From a virus, in IMG/VR virus record IMGVR_UViG_3300030108_003282, positions 1-64,000 of that record: a DNA stretch of 64,000 nucleotides; one strand, given 5' to 3'. Position 1 is the first letter of the stretch; each line of letters begins with the position of its first letter. The notes under the pieces are model-generated. The model worked only from the letters and a program-made list of their open reading frames with translations. It did no database searches and had not been told where the DNA came from. Positions 33,516 to 42,734 of the stretch are shown piece after piece. The translations under genes were made by a program, and so were the position numbers.

Positions 33516-33516
33516 C

Positions 33517-34146
33517 TCAAGGGAAAATATTTGCTTGTTTAAATTCCATGCTAAATTCTACTTCTGTAGTTTCACCGCTTAGTGTAAAATTAAAAGATTG
33601 AATATAGCCACTAATTCCATCGGCTGTTTGTGTATCTGGAAAATTAAAAGGAAAAGGTACACGTTCATTATCTTTATCATTTGCTTCTCCCCTTGCACTA
33701 AAGGTAAATGGAATCAAATCGCCTCTTGAACCAACGCCTGAAGCAGAATCTCTATCAACAAAGGAAGAATCAACATTAGAAGGTATAAGAATTACTAGTT
33801 CATTAAAGTTTTGATATTTAGCGATACTAGATGAATCAACGCTTGCGGCTATCATTTGAGCAATTTCCTGAGCAGTAAAGAAAACAGAACCCGAAGTGTG
33901 GCTCTTTGTTATGTTTGCATCAGTAATGAACCCACTAAGAGAAATGGTTTTTTCAGCCGCACCAAAGTCAGCACCAACAGTTAATGACTCACCAGTAGCA
34001 ATACTTGATAAAGGAATAGTAAAATCTAAAACTTGACGACTAACTGAAATGCTTAAATTATTTATTCTTAGAGGAATAGTATCTGTAGTTAAATCAGTAG
34101 AGCCTTTAGCAAAAGCATTAAGTTTTAAATATACATAACTACTCAT
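33517..34146 (-). CDS. Distal tail protein candidate
   Basis: The 209-residue beta-rich protein lies directly after the tape measure gene, where distal tail proteins are usually coded. It has no catalytic motif; the C-terminal strand pair (QSFNFTLSGETTEVEFSMEF) suits a ring-forming tail protein. A GAGGTGATTAA site precedes the ATG. The call rests on position and beta content. Confidence 0.55.
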   Translation of the reverse strand: MSSYVYLKLNAFAKGSTDLTTDTIPLRINNLSISVSRQVLDFTIPLSSIATGESLTVGADFGAAEKTISLSGFITDANITKSHTSGSVFFTAQEIAQMIAASVDSSSIAKYQNFNELVILIPSNVDSSFVDRDSASGVGSRGDLIPFTFSARGEANDKDNERVPFPFNFPDTQTADGISGYIQSFNFTLSGETTEVEFSMEFKQANIFP

Positions 34147-34150
34147 TTAA

Positions 34151-35812
34151 TCACCTCATTATTGCAGAAGATGTGCTTCTATTGACAGAATTATTAACCA
34201 TATTTCCTATTTTTTGTGCTATTCTTCTAAGTTCTGCATCAGATGTATCTTTTGCATTAATCGTAATATTGAAATTATTAACAGGGCTAGAATTAGAAAT
34301 CATCTTTTTACTTTGTGAATTGGAATGAACCCTTGAACCTCTTGGTAATGAAACTAATTCTGCTCCTCTTTCTCCAACAACTGCTAATCCTCCTGAAGAA
34401 GTTCCTCCTTTAGAAAAACCTGGAACTATATCAGCCAACTTTTTAACTGCAAATGCCGCTACTTTGTATAAAACTATGCCAATTGTTAATGCCAACCAAA
34501 CAGGCGCACCCATTATAAATGCAATAAGACCACCGACAACTAAAAGAATAGCAGGTAAAGCCTTAAGGAAGTTTTCTGTGTTTTTAAAAGCATTACTTAT
34601 GAAACCTTTTAATCTATCAAATGCAATTCCTACAAATTCTACAACAAATCCACCTAAAGCAACTAATAATGTCCCTACAACCCCTAAAGCAAATTGTAAT
34701 ATGCCAAGACCAATTAGAATAACCCCGTCAATAACATCATTTAAACTACCCCCTTCTCCGAAGAATCCTTTAAAAATGCTTTGTATTCCTTCCCACACTA
34801 GCATTATTCCACCAAGAGCAATAGTAGCCACTTGTAATATTGCAGGATAAATAGTTTTAAGTGTTTCAATAATAGTTTTCCCAACCGTTTTATATAAAAT
34901 ATATGCTATGGTTAGGAAAAGAGTAGCATATAGCATCACTTTACCAAAAAATACAAGTGACTTTGCTAAAAATTGAGGTGCGGCTTTCAATCCTTTAATA
35001 AATTTATTTGTAAACTTACCCATTTTACTCATTTCGATAGCACTATCTCTTGATTCTTCTAATATTTTAATTTGTTCCTCTATATCTTCTATTTCTCGTT
35101 TTCCTGCATCACTACTAGCATAAGACCTAGAATCCTTAATGGTAGAAAGTTTATTCTTTTCTTCTTTTATTAAACTGTTATAAAATTTAGAAGTTTCTCC
35201 TATATCCCTAGCCTCTGCTATTCCTGATTTTATTTTGCTTATTATATTAAAGTCGCCCTTCTTCATTTTCATTGCTTTAGGTAAAGACAATATTCCTCTA
35301 GTCATTTTTTTGAATATATTATCTATATTTTCTCCGTCTTCTCCCGTTTTTCTAAATACTCCGCCTAAAAATCTAAAAGAAGTAGATAATTTATTCACTA
35401 ATCTAAACATTCCAGGCGGTAAAAACCCATACATAACTTTTCTTGCTAGTGAAGCCTCTACACCAAAGATTTTAACTCTTTGATTAGTTGATGATAATGC
35501 TAAGTCAAAGAAATCGAAGGCGTTTCCACCCGAAGCAATAAAAGCATCAAATGATTTTTTAGAAAAAATTTCAAATTTTCTTACTTCTAATCCACCCGCT
35601 TCTAATTGCTTAAAAGCGCGATTAAGAGTTTCTTCTCTCGTAACCAATTCTTTATTAAGTGCTTTTTCTGTCTTTTCTGCTTTTTTGGTTTGTTCAGTAA
35701 ATGTCTTTTGTGATTTAGCAAAATTATCTAAAGTATCTGTTAATTTATCCATAGTGGCTTGCATTGTCTCCAACATCGCATTATTTTGCCTTAATGTTGC
35801 AGTATATGTCAT
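34151..35812 (-). CDS. Tail tape measure protein
   Basis: The 553-residue protein has an N-terminal coiled coil (residues 10-70), helical stretches with Lys/Glu, four to six hydrophobic helices (residues about 290-470) and the motif GLAVVGERGAELVSLPRGSRV, a signature of tape measure proteins. It sets tail length; at about 0.15 nm per residue a tail of roughly 80 nm is expected, a short to medium length. The upstream G/GT chaperone genes support the call. Confidence 0.9.
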   Translation of the reverse strand: MTYTATLRQNNAMLETMQATMDKLTDTLDNFAKSQKTFTEQTKKAEKTEKALNKELVTREETLNRAFKQLEAGGLEVRKFEIFSKKSFDAFIASGGNAFDFFDLALSSTNQRVKIFGVEASLARKVMYGFLPPGMFRLVNKLSTSFRFLGGVFRKTGEDGENIDNIFKKMTRGILSLPKAMKMKKGDFNIISKIKSGIAEARDIGETSKFYNSLIKEEKNKLSTIKDSRSYASSDAGKREIEDIEEQIKILEESRDSAIEMSKMGKFTNKFIKGLKAAPQFLAKSLVFFGKVMLYATLFLTIAYILYKTVGKTIIETLKTIYPAILQVATIALGGIMLVWEGIQSIFKGFFGEGGSLNDVIDGVILIGLGILQFALGVVGTLLVALGGFVVEFVGIAFDRLKGFISNAFKNTENFLKALPAILLVVGGLIAFIMGAPVWLALTIGIVLYKVAAFAVKKLADIVPGFSKGGTSSGGLAVVGERGAELVSLPRGSRVHSNSQSKKMISNSSPVNNFNITINAKDTSDAELRRIAQKIGNMVNNSVNRSTSSAIMR

Positions 35813-35816
35813 TTAA

Positions 35817-36032
35817 TCACCTAATTTTGTTCATATTATTTTTTGTATTTTTTTCCATTTTATCCATTTCTTCTTGTTCTAGTTCTAGCATTACTTTATG
35901 AATGGATAATAAATCAATAACTAATGAAGATGGCATTTTGTAAATTTCAAGAGGACTTATTCCTAATGCTTTCGCCAATGAATAAACTATGATTAAGGAA
36001 ATATGTTCAGGAGAGCCTTTTCCTCCCTTCAA
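35817..36032 (-). CDS. Tail assembly chaperone, frameshifted C-terminal part (T-like)
   Basis: This frame, 71 residues from a TTG at 36032, is open further upstream and is in the -1 frame relative to the preceding gene. A -1 shift at the slippery site 36050-36056 joins the two as a G-T type fusion, as in phage lambda. It has helices and a Met/Lys-rich C-terminus. The TTG has no good ribosome binding site, so translation as a fusion is more likely than separate initiation. Confidence 0.8.
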   Translation of the reverse strand: MKGGKGSPEHISLIIVYSLAKALGISPLEIYKMPSSLVIDLLSIHKVMLELEQEEMDKMEKNTKNNMNKIR

Positions 36033-36040
36033 TATTCCCT

Positions 36041-36409
36041 TTAATTTACGTTTTTTTCTTCATCCTCCTCTAACGCATTAAATGGGTTTGGGAGAATTTC
36101 TTTTAACTGATTGCCGATATACGGCGTGAGTCGTAAAATGTCAATCGCAGAAAGACTTGGTTCTGTCTTTACTACGAAATTTTCAACCATGAATCTAAAC
36201 ATAGCGTTTAGGTCTAACTCCATGTCTTGACGCTTTGCATCAATCTTCATCATGGCGTTCATGGCTTTATCAACCTCAAGCCATGTGGGTTCTTTTACCC
36301 ACACTTTGAGGTATTCTTCTTTTTCGGGTGCTACACGAATATAATGCAGCGTAGGCTCGGTTAGTGCAAAAAGCACACTTTTATCTGATACAATTTTTCT
36401 GTTCAACAT
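36041..36409 (-). CDS. Tail assembly chaperone (G-like)
   Basis: The 122-residue protein (ATG at 36409, after AAAGGTGG) lies between tail tube and tape measure genes, the standard place of the lambda G-type chaperone. It ends in an acidic stretch, EEDEEKNVN, that contains the slippery heptamer. The normal product would end here; a fraction of ribosomes would shift to make the longer G-T protein that recruits the tape measure to tube subunits. Confidence 0.8.
   Translation of the reverse strand: MLNRKIVSDKSVLFALTEPTLHYIRVAPEKEEYLKVWVKEPTWLEVDKAMNAMMKIDAKRQDMELDLNAMFRFMVENFVVKTEPSLSAIDILRLTPYIGNQLKEILPNPFNALEEDEEKNVN
36050..36056 (-). promoter_or_regulatory. -1 programmed frameshift site (A AAA AAC)
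   Basis: On the - strand the codons GAA AAA AAC read as the heptamer A AAA AAC in the correct phase for -1 slippage. After the slip the frame continues CGT AAA TTA AAG GGA without a stop into the T-like frame. A GAGGAGG element lies 8 to 10 nt upstream, similar to the Shine-Dalgarno-like stimulator of dnaX. No strong downstream pseudoknot was noticed. Confidence 0.8.
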
Positions 36410-36458
36410 TTTATCCACCTTTTATACCAACAAACAAACAAACGGTGTTGGTGGAATA

Positions 36459-36566
36459 TCATTCTGCTAACTTAGACTTTTGAGTAGTTTTCTTTTCTTT
36501 TTTTGGTTTTTTATCCTGTGCTTTTAGTGCCTTAACTAAGGCTAATTTTTCTGCTCTTGAAACCAT
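36459..36566 (-). CDS. 35-residue Lys-rich peptide between tail tube and chaperone genes
   Basis: An ATG at 36566, four nucleotides after the tail tube stop, opens a 35-codon frame of very basic residues ending KKTTQKSKLAE. The last residues resemble the KSKKSSLAE end of the 106-residue head protein at 45055. It may be a structural tail peptide. The hairpin ACCAACA/TGTTGGT at 36426-36452 lies just after its stop. Confidence 0.55.
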   Translation of the reverse strand: MVSRAEKLALVKALKAQDKKPKKEKKTTQKSKLAE

Positions 36567-36570
36567 GCTA

Positions 36571-38412
36571 TCACCCCTGCAAAACCCAATGTGTTTTAAC
36601 GGTGCAAAGACTTAAATTTCTCGGCATAACTGTGGCTTCTACTGCAATTGGCCCTTTATCATCAGCGATTGGGAAATTGTTAGAACTTACCATGTAATCA
36701 GTAAAGTTTAAAGTAATTGCTTCACCGTTAGGCTTAGTGAAAATTAATTCAATAGTCTGTGTAATATTTTCAGTATCATCTCTAAGTGCCTTATATAATG
36801 CATTATCAGTCACATGACCTGTAAATGAAATTTCATAATTTCTTTGAGCAGGAATAGCCTCTTGAACTTCTTTGCTTCCAACACCTAAAAACCTACGGTC
36901 TTGGAGATTATTGTTCATAGTCAATGTTAGAGTATTGATTTTCAAAAACTCTTGTCCTAATACCTTAAAGGTTCCATCGGAGAAGAAAAATGGCTCTCGG
37001 AACTCTTGTGCTGCATTTGCACCAGTTGTTTCTGCTTCAAAATTAAAGAAATCTTTTTCATTAGAAACTGCGCTTCTAGCATCATATTGCTCTCCTTCTT
37101 TTGGAGAGTGAACATTTCTAGTATTTAGGCTAAGAGTCATTTTAACCTCTTCATTTTCATTTGCGGTCATTGTTAAAGTATTAACCCTACATCCTCTTGC
37201 GATTTGAACAAAAGAATTATCTTCATCTTCTGTTAAAGTAAATGTAAGAGAAGAACCCGTAGCAGTAGCATTGTTTGTCAATTCTGCTCTAACCCCGCTA
37301 ACAATTTGTGCAATACGAGTATGGGCAGGAATACCAGTTCCACTAATTAACATTCCAACCTGCATTAAAGCAGAATTAGCATTATCAGTAAATGTAATTG
37401 TGGTATCTCCTGAAGTTGTGCTTCCGCCAGTAATTGAAATAGAAGTTGTATCTGTTCTAAACGGGGTAGTGGCCGCTAATTTACTATCACTTCTTTCAAT
37501 AGCAAAAGAAGGTAAATTATCCGAATCCGATTCAGCAAAGGTATAAGTGATGGGATTGGTAATAGAGCCACTTGAAATACTCGGTCTAGTCAAAACATCC
37601 ATATTCGTTATATTAGCAATTTCATTATCTGCTAAAGGAGGACAAATATCTGTTCCTACACTCCTATAAAAAATAGGGCCAGTTTCAGTAAATGATGCTA
37701 AAGTTTTTCCAGCACCAACAGGAACATTAGTTCCGCTTGCATCTAAGCCTTCAATCAAAACTTTATTTGATTCACCAGCAGTAAATCTATCTGTAATTGA
37801 AGAACCAACCGCTTCGGTTGAGCAAATTAGGCTTGTGCATCTTCCTAAGAAATAATAAAGCCAAGCACCATGATTTGCTACCAAATTTAAATCAGCCGTC
37901 CCAAAGTTCGTAATCCCTTTGTATTGGTAAGTAAAGTTTCTTGAGCCACCGAGACTTAAATTAACTTGCTTAAAGTCAGGCTCAACTGTTGGGAAAGTAG
38001 CACTTTCAAGAACACCTAACCATTGGTCAGAAAGAAGTCTTTTTGCGGTTGAAGTAGTTGAAGGAGTGGGTGCGCCATATGCACGAATAACGAAATAGTC
38101 ATCTGCATGGGGCTTAAATGAATGTGTCGTAGTAATAGTTGTGGCGGTATTTGATTTAATTCTATGAACTGAGGCTAAGGTATCGTCTGCCCCAGTATAT
38201 CTTTCAATTAAACAACCAATATACAAATCCTCCAATAAAGAAAAATTTGTTAAAAACCCAGAGGATGCTTTAACTTCATTAGTTGTTAATGAGCCGTTTG
38301 TTGGGAATGCTGAATCGTCATCCTGTCGCCCTACCCCTAAATATAAATCACATTCAGGAATAAATGTTAAACTAGTGCCAGCCCCTAAAAATATATCTTT
38401 GTTTAATACCAT
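36571..38412 (-). CDS. Major tail tube protein with inserted beta domain
   Basis: The 613-residue protein ends with a typical tail-tube region (NYEISFTGHVTDNALYKAL followed by TIELIFTKPNGEAITLNF and a C-terminal strand). Tail tube proteins are usually 150-350 residues; here extra beta modules are added, including one around residues 325-398 (DNA about 37,220-37,440) of the type VGMLISGTGIPAHTRIA. They probably decorate the outside of the tail. It precedes the chaperone and tape measure genes, as expected. Confidence 0.75.
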   Translation of the reverse strand: MVLNKDIFLGAGTSLTFIPECDLYLGVGRQDDDSAFPTNGSLTTNEVKASSGFLTNFSLLEDLYIGCLIERYTGADDTLASVHRIKSNTATTITTTHSFKPHADDYFVIRAYGAPTPSTTSTAKRLLSDQWLGVLESATFPTVEPDFKQVNLSLGGSRNFTYQYKGITNFGTADLNLVANHGAWLYYFLGRCTSLICSTEAVGSSITDRFTAGESNKVLIEGLDASGTNVPVGAGKTLASFTETGPIFYRSVGTDICPPLADNEIANITNMDVLTRPSISSGSITNPITYTFAESDSDNLPSFAIERSDSKLAATTPFRTDTTSISITGGSTTSGDTTITFTDNANSALMQVGMLISGTGIPAHTRIAQIVSGVRAELTNNATATGSSLTFTLTEDEDNSFVQIARGCRVNTLTMTANENEEVKMTLSLNTRNVHSPKEGEQYDARSAVSNEKDFFNFEAETTGANAAQEFREPFFFSDGTFKVLGQEFLKINTLTLTMNNNLQDRRFLGVGSKEVQEAIPAQRNYEISFTGHVTDNALYKALRDDTENITQTIELIFTKPNGEAITLNFTDYMVSSNNFPIADDKGPIAVEATVMPRNLSLCTVKTHWVLQG

Positions 38413-38442
38413 GCTAAAACTCCCCCTTTCCTAACAAACTTA

Positions 38443-38955
38443 CTAGGGAATACTTAATGCAAATCTTTTCGCTTCTAAATTGACTTTATATCCGAATAAA
38501 CGCTTGGCTCTATCATTTGATTCGCTTCTTGAACCAACGAACAACTGATTGAACTTTGAACCATCACTTGCGGTATAGCCCTTGCGCTTACCCTCAAGAA
38601 CCCTACGCAGAATCAAGTATATAGCCCTTAGCCTATCTTTTCCGTGTGAGGCATCTGCTCCACCCCTCTCATCATGTAATACTCGGATATGAATAGTGAA
38701 TGAATAAGTTTCATTTCTAACATCATAATGAATTGTTGGATATTCAATTGTTTGTGAGTCTTCAAAAACAACAATAGTAGCAGGACTTCTGCTTAAATCA
38801 ACACGAACACCTTTATTAGCAGATAGTGTTCTAATATCAATAAATTCAGGAATAACTGCATGGTCGGCACTAATTGTCCCTGCGCTAACAAGAGCAGTAG
38901 CATTAGAAGACCAATTACTTGATAGTAAATCTAAGAGAAGAGAGACTTCATCAAT
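38443..38955 (-). CDS. Tail terminator/completion-like protein with probable ATT start
   Basis: A 170-codon frame without any stop fills the space between the tail tube and the 74-residue gene. It has no ATG or GTG, and its only TTG lies deep inside (near codon 114), so standard gene finders would miss it. AAGGAGGT at 38962-38969 lies six nucleotides before an in-frame ATT at 38955-38953, the best start candidate. The protein has alpha/beta pattern, with IHYDVRNETYSFTIHIRV followed by a helix-rich end, resembling tail terminator or head-tail joining proteins. Gene order supports this. The exact start needs protein data. Confidence 0.7.
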   Translation of the reverse strand: MDEVSLLLDLLSSNWSSNATALVSAGTISADHAVIPEFIDIRTLSANKGVRVDLSRSPATIVVFEDSQTIEYPTIHYDVRNETYSFTIHIRVLHDERGGADASHGKDRLRAIYLILRRVLEGKRKGYTASDGSKFNQLFVGSRSESNDRAKRLFGYKVNLEAKRFALSIP

Positions 38956-39146
38956 AACGATACCTCCTTGTTTATTTGTTTATCAATTTCTTTTTGATAT
39001 TCTTCTAAAGCAAATTCCATTACTTCATCATCACTAAAGCCAATATCAATACCTAATGCTTCGGACGCTTCTTTCATAGCCAATTGTCTTTCCTTTTGTA
39101 TTTGAAGAAGTTTTTCAAATGATGATATATCAATTTTTATTGCCAT
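38931..39146 (-). CDS. 71-residue acidic helical protein
   Basis: The ATG at 39146 gives MAIKIDISSF followed by Lys/Glu-rich helices. It lies between a head-tail connector candidate and the ATT-start gene, whose ribosome binding site it contains. No family is recognised; a small joining protein is likely by position. An alternative TTG lies at 39155. Confidence 0.6.
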   Translation of the reverse strand: MAIKIDISSFEKLLQIQKERQLAMKEASEALGIDIGFSDDEVMEFALEEYQKEIDKQINKEVSLLMKSLFS

Positions 39147-39151
39147 ATTAA

Positions 39152-40453
39152 TCAATCCAAGAAATAAACAAGGTCGCCCTTTCCTTTTAAAATATCCATA
39201 GCCTCTTTACGAAGAATATCATATTTTTCTTTTGTTGAAATATTAGCACCTGATTCTGCGATTAGAATACTTTGGTCGTCATGTCTTATAATTTCAGATG
39301 CCGCTAATTTTGTGGTGGCTTCGTGAATAGCAGAAGGAACTCGATTATCACCAGCAATATAAGAAACAATAACTGAGTTGCTTCTATGATAGGGATAATC
39401 TTTCAAAAAGAAAATACGGCCTTCTTCATTGATAGTCCAATAATCACCAAGTCTTCTTAGGTCTTCTTTATCTGTAAAATCTATTAATGTGCAAACAGTT
39501 GGTATTGCTTCTGTTGTAGTAAATGTTAAAACATTTGACGCACTTGCCGAAGCAGGTGCGCTTAATACAACATTTGTTGCATCAGTGATTGAAGCGATAG
39601 TAATTGTCCCTGTAATACCAGTTCCACTAACAACCATACCTACTGCTAATTTTGATGAATCAGCGACAGTAAGAGCAGTAGATGAGTTAATCGTCGTGCA
39701 TGACTGTTTTATGGTCGCCTTGATAACGCAATCTGCCCCATCATCCCCCGAAAGTAGGGATGAGATGAAAATTTGCTTGCCATTTTCTTTGTTCTTGGCG
39801 GCATAGAAAAAGTCAGAAATAGAAAGATTAGAAGAAGTGAGGCTTTTTGGAGCAGTTGCACCAGTATATTGAGACATTGAAGGGAACGATTCGTTTATTA
39901 AAGAAACAATTTCTTCATTGGTTGTCTTGATGCCAAAGGTATTATTGAACTCATCGTTTCCTAGATTTGTCAAATCATTTTCAGAGAGCAGTTCAAAAGA
40001 AACTCCGCTATTTGGTAATTGAAGAATAATAGAATTCAAGTCTCTAAAATTATCTTGTAAGGTAATTTTTGCTTGTGCTGAAGCAATTTCAATATATTGG
40101 CTTCCTTGCCACAACTGTAATGAAACAATCTTCCTTACTTTCATTTTTGATAATTGAATAAAACCAACATGACCACCATAATATGCCTTGTGTGGCATAC
40201 GAGAAAATTCAAAGTTATGGTGTTCATCCTTCGTAATAATTGGTCGGTATGAACGCTTTACCTTATCATCAACGATTCCCTCCACCCTTTTGATGATTGA
40301 ACCAACTTGGGCTAAGGTTGGGAAGGTAGAGACTGAAAATGCAGGAACTTGGAGTAAATTAGCAACCTCGGTAGCATTGGTATAAAAACCTCGACCTTCA
40401 GAATAATTAGGATTAATTTCTGTAAAGTCGCTTGGCGAAATTGTTTGACCCAT
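39152..40453 (-). CDS. Head-tail connector-like protein with beta insert
   Basis: The 433-residue protein begins with a helical part containing FTEINPNYSEGRGFYTNATE and KRVEGIVDDKVKRSYRP, resembling head-tail connector (adaptor) proteins that bind the portal. Around residues 250-315 (DNA about 39,515-39,705) there is a beta module with VGMVVSGTGITGTITIA, as in other structural proteins here. The remainder is helical. The start is placed at the ATG 40453 behind GGTG. Confidence 0.55.
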   Translation of the reverse strand: MGQTISPSDFTEINPNYSEGRGFYTNATEVANLLQVPAFSVSTFPTLAQVGSIIKRVEGIVDDKVKRSYRPIITKDEHHNFEFSRMPHKAYYGGHVGFIQLSKMKVRKIVSLQLWQGSQYIEIASAQAKITLQDNFRDLNSIILQLPNSGVSFELLSENDLTNLGNDEFNNTFGIKTTNEEIVSLINESFPSMSQYTGATAPKSLTSSNLSISDFFYAAKNKENGKQIFISSLLSGDDGADCVIKATIKQSCTTINSSTALTVADSSKLAVGMVVSGTGITGTITIASITDATNVVLSAPASASASNVLTFTTTEAIPTVCTLIDFTDKEDLRRLGDYWTINEEGRIFFLKDYPYHRSNSVIVSYIAGDNRVPSAIHEATTKLAASEIIRHDDQSILIAESGANISTKEKYDILRKEAMDILKGKGDLVYFLD

Positions 40454-40454
40454 T

Positions 40455-42074
40455 TTATACACCAATCATTCTTTTAAGTTTTCTAACATTCTTTTTTATT
40501 TTATTTGAATGAGAAACCATGCTTCTATTCTGTCTTGACCTTGAGCCACTCAAATTGTATTCTCCGTGTTTAGTCACTTCAAAAGTTAATTTAACAAAAG
40601 CATCACCAAAAGCGTCTTGAATATCTCCTAATCTGAGAGTCTCTGTTCCAAATTTCATTTGACCAAAATCACCCGCATCTCTTGTAGTTGTTGGTTTTTC
40701 ATCTCCTACTTCAAACACTCTAATTTCAGACTTGTAATTTTCTTTTTCTGCTTTAGGCAATTTAGCATATTCATCTTCCGAAATAAAGATAGGATTTCCT
40801 TTTTCGTCTTTTTCTGTTTTATGGCTAAAGGCTCTTTTAGATTGCTCATCAATCATTTCTTGAGTTAATGGCTTTCCACCTTCACCCATAGTTGTTAATC
40901 CTTCGGCAGCAGTAGCAAAATCTCTATATGTTTCTGCTCTATCCTTTTTTGTAGTAATATTTCCATATACTTTAAAAGAATACACTTCATCAGGTATAAC
41001 CAAGAAAGGCTTAAATGCTTTCATAATTACTCTTTTAACTGCTTCATCCTCAAAGAAACCTTCAATAGTTCCTCTTCCTTCTCCATCAAATTTAAGATTT
41101 GCTTGCTTACCAGATTCACCTTCGGGCTTAAATACGAAGGAGTAGTATTTACCATTCAATTCGATAATATCTTCTTCTTTCATCTCTTCCGTTCTATTCA
41201 AATCCCCGATTGCTGATTGAACATTAAGCATATTGATTTCTTCTTCAGGATTTGATGTAAGATTTATTTTTTCCCCAACAGATTCAAACTCTCCATCTTC
41301 ATTTAATTCTGCTTCAATGACATAATTTTCTTGTGCAGAAACCCCGCCTTTTAATTTGTCAATAAAGGAATCAGGTATGTTAAATGAATAATCAACAACA
41401 TCTTCTGCAATTGTAAACTTTTGGTTAGATGGTCTATATGATGCCTCTTGCCCAGTAGTTTCTAAAATAAAATCTGCTTTAACTTTCTCTAAATCTCCAT
41501 AATCAAAAGCAGGTATCTTGGCCTCAATGTGTGCCTTAAGCGAACTTCGTTGTGGTTGATGAGCATAGTTGAACCTATCATTTAATCTTTTATTTTCTCT
41601 AAACTGAATATCATAGTTTACAGTTGGCTTATCACCATAGGCTGAAATAAAATCATCAAAATCAAAGTCGGGTAATTTAGTTTTTCCACTACGAATAAAA
41701 GAAACATCAGTTCCTTTTAATCTACCAAGAACTCTTGCATTTGTAATGTCTCCTACTTTTTTATCTTCAATAAAAGCAAGATTAGATTCGTTTGGGGTTT
41801 TATCCCTCTTACGAGAAAATCCTTTCCATGCGTCAGCGTCTCTTTCCAAAAGAGGTTTTAGTGGTTCATCGAGAACCTTTTCTAAAATTTCTGTTAATTG
41901 TTCTTTTAGTGCGGCACTATTTGGCTCGCTATCATCTACACTATCCTTTGCAGTCTTAACCTTACGACGAAATTCTTTATCGCCAGTAAGAACATAGTCT
42001 TTCATCTGTGTTTCAATAAAAGACGCAGAACGAGGAAGACTAAGGGTTTGTCGTCCCCAATTAAAACTAACCAC
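40455..42074 (-). CDS. Virion-associated protein, unknown (539 residues)
   Basis: No family is recognised. The protein starts at GTG 42074 behind GAGGTGAATTAA. It is rich in charged residues, mixed alpha/beta, with a basic C-terminal 30 residues ending KKNVRKLKRMIGV. It sits among connector genes, so a minor head or neck protein is likely. Confidence 0.55.
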   Translation of the reverse strand: MVSFNWGRQTLSLPRSASFIETQMKDYVLTGDKEFRRKVKTAKDSVDDSEPNSAALKEQLTEILEKVLDEPLKPLLERDADAWKGFSRKRDKTPNESNLAFIEDKKVGDITNARVLGRLKGTDVSFIRSGKTKLPDFDFDDFISAYGDKPTVNYDIQFRENKRLNDRFNYAHQPQRSSLKAHIEAKIPAFDYGDLEKVKADFILETTGQEASYRPSNQKFTIAEDVVDYSFNIPDSFIDKLKGGVSAQENYVIEAELNEDGEFESVGEKINLTSNPEEEINMLNVQSAIGDLNRTEEMKEEDIIELNGKYYSFVFKPEGESGKQANLKFDGEGRGTIEGFFEDEAVKRVIMKAFKPFLVIPDEVYSFKVYGNITTKKDRAETYRDFATAAEGLTTMGEGGKPLTQEMIDEQSKRAFSHKTEKDEKGNPIFISEDEYAKLPKAEKENYKSEIRVFEVGDEKPTTTRDAGDFGQMKFGTETLRLGDIQDAFGDAFVKLTFEVTKHGEYNLSGSRSRQNRSMVSHSNKIKKNVRKLKRMIGV

Positions 42075-42084
42075 TTAATTCACC

Positions 42085-42732
42085 TCACATGAGCCATTTT
42101 GCCCAAGCCGCCCCTTTTTGGATTGCCGCACCTAAATGTAATCCACTTGAAGGAGGCTCATAACTCATTTGACCTTGAGCATCAATCCAATAAGGACGAC
42201 CATATCCGTCTGTTCCCGAAGGAGGAATAGGATAGCCTGTGCCATTATTCATAGCACCTTGCATTTGTTGATATTGTTGAGTATTTCCAGTAACGTTGGC
42301 TAAAGCCATACCTGCTGATGGTTGTTGCATACCTCCACCACTAAATCCCTGTGATTCAAGATACTGTTGTTTTGCCATCTTTCTTTGCATAACAACCTCA
42401 GTATTAATTGCTGATTGCAATAACTTTTGAATATCTAAATCAATGTTTTCTTGAGTAATTCTTTCGTATTCACGAAGAGCATCTCGGTTTACAGTAAGGT
42501 TGCTGCCATTAGTGTCAAAACTTAACTTAGCAAGCATTTGAGAAACAACTCTTTCAACAACATCTTCCATTAACTTTTCAAGAGCAATCAAGAATTGTTC
42601 TCCATGATATTGAAAAAATTCTTCAACATGATTTTCCTGTAATGAAAGTAAATTATTTACAGTCTTAAATTGTGTGTCGCTTTGCGCTTGAACTGCTCCT
42701 AAAACAGTCTTGTTGCTAGTTCCAAATACCAT
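42085..42732 (-). CDS. Virion-associated protein with Gly/Gln-rich tail
   Basis: The 215-residue protein has a helical N-terminal half (residues 15-130) and a low-complexity C-terminal half rich in Gln, Gly, Met and Tyr. It starts MVFG, as does the 72-residue membrane protein at 44086. AAGGAGG precedes the ATG. No family is recognised; a structural role next to the connector is inferred. Confidence 0.55.
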   Translation of the reverse strand: MVFGTSNKTVLGAVQAQSDTQFKTVNNLLSLQENHVEEFFQYHGEQFLIALEKLMEDVVERVVSQMLAKLSFDTNGSNLTVNRDALREYERITQENIDLDIQKLLQSAINTEVVMQRKMAKQQYLESQGFSGGGMQQPSAGMALANVTGNTQQYQQMQGAMNNGTGYPIPPSGTDGYGRPYWIDAQGQMSYEPPSSGLHLGAAIQKGAAWAKWLM

Positions 42733-42734
42733 AT

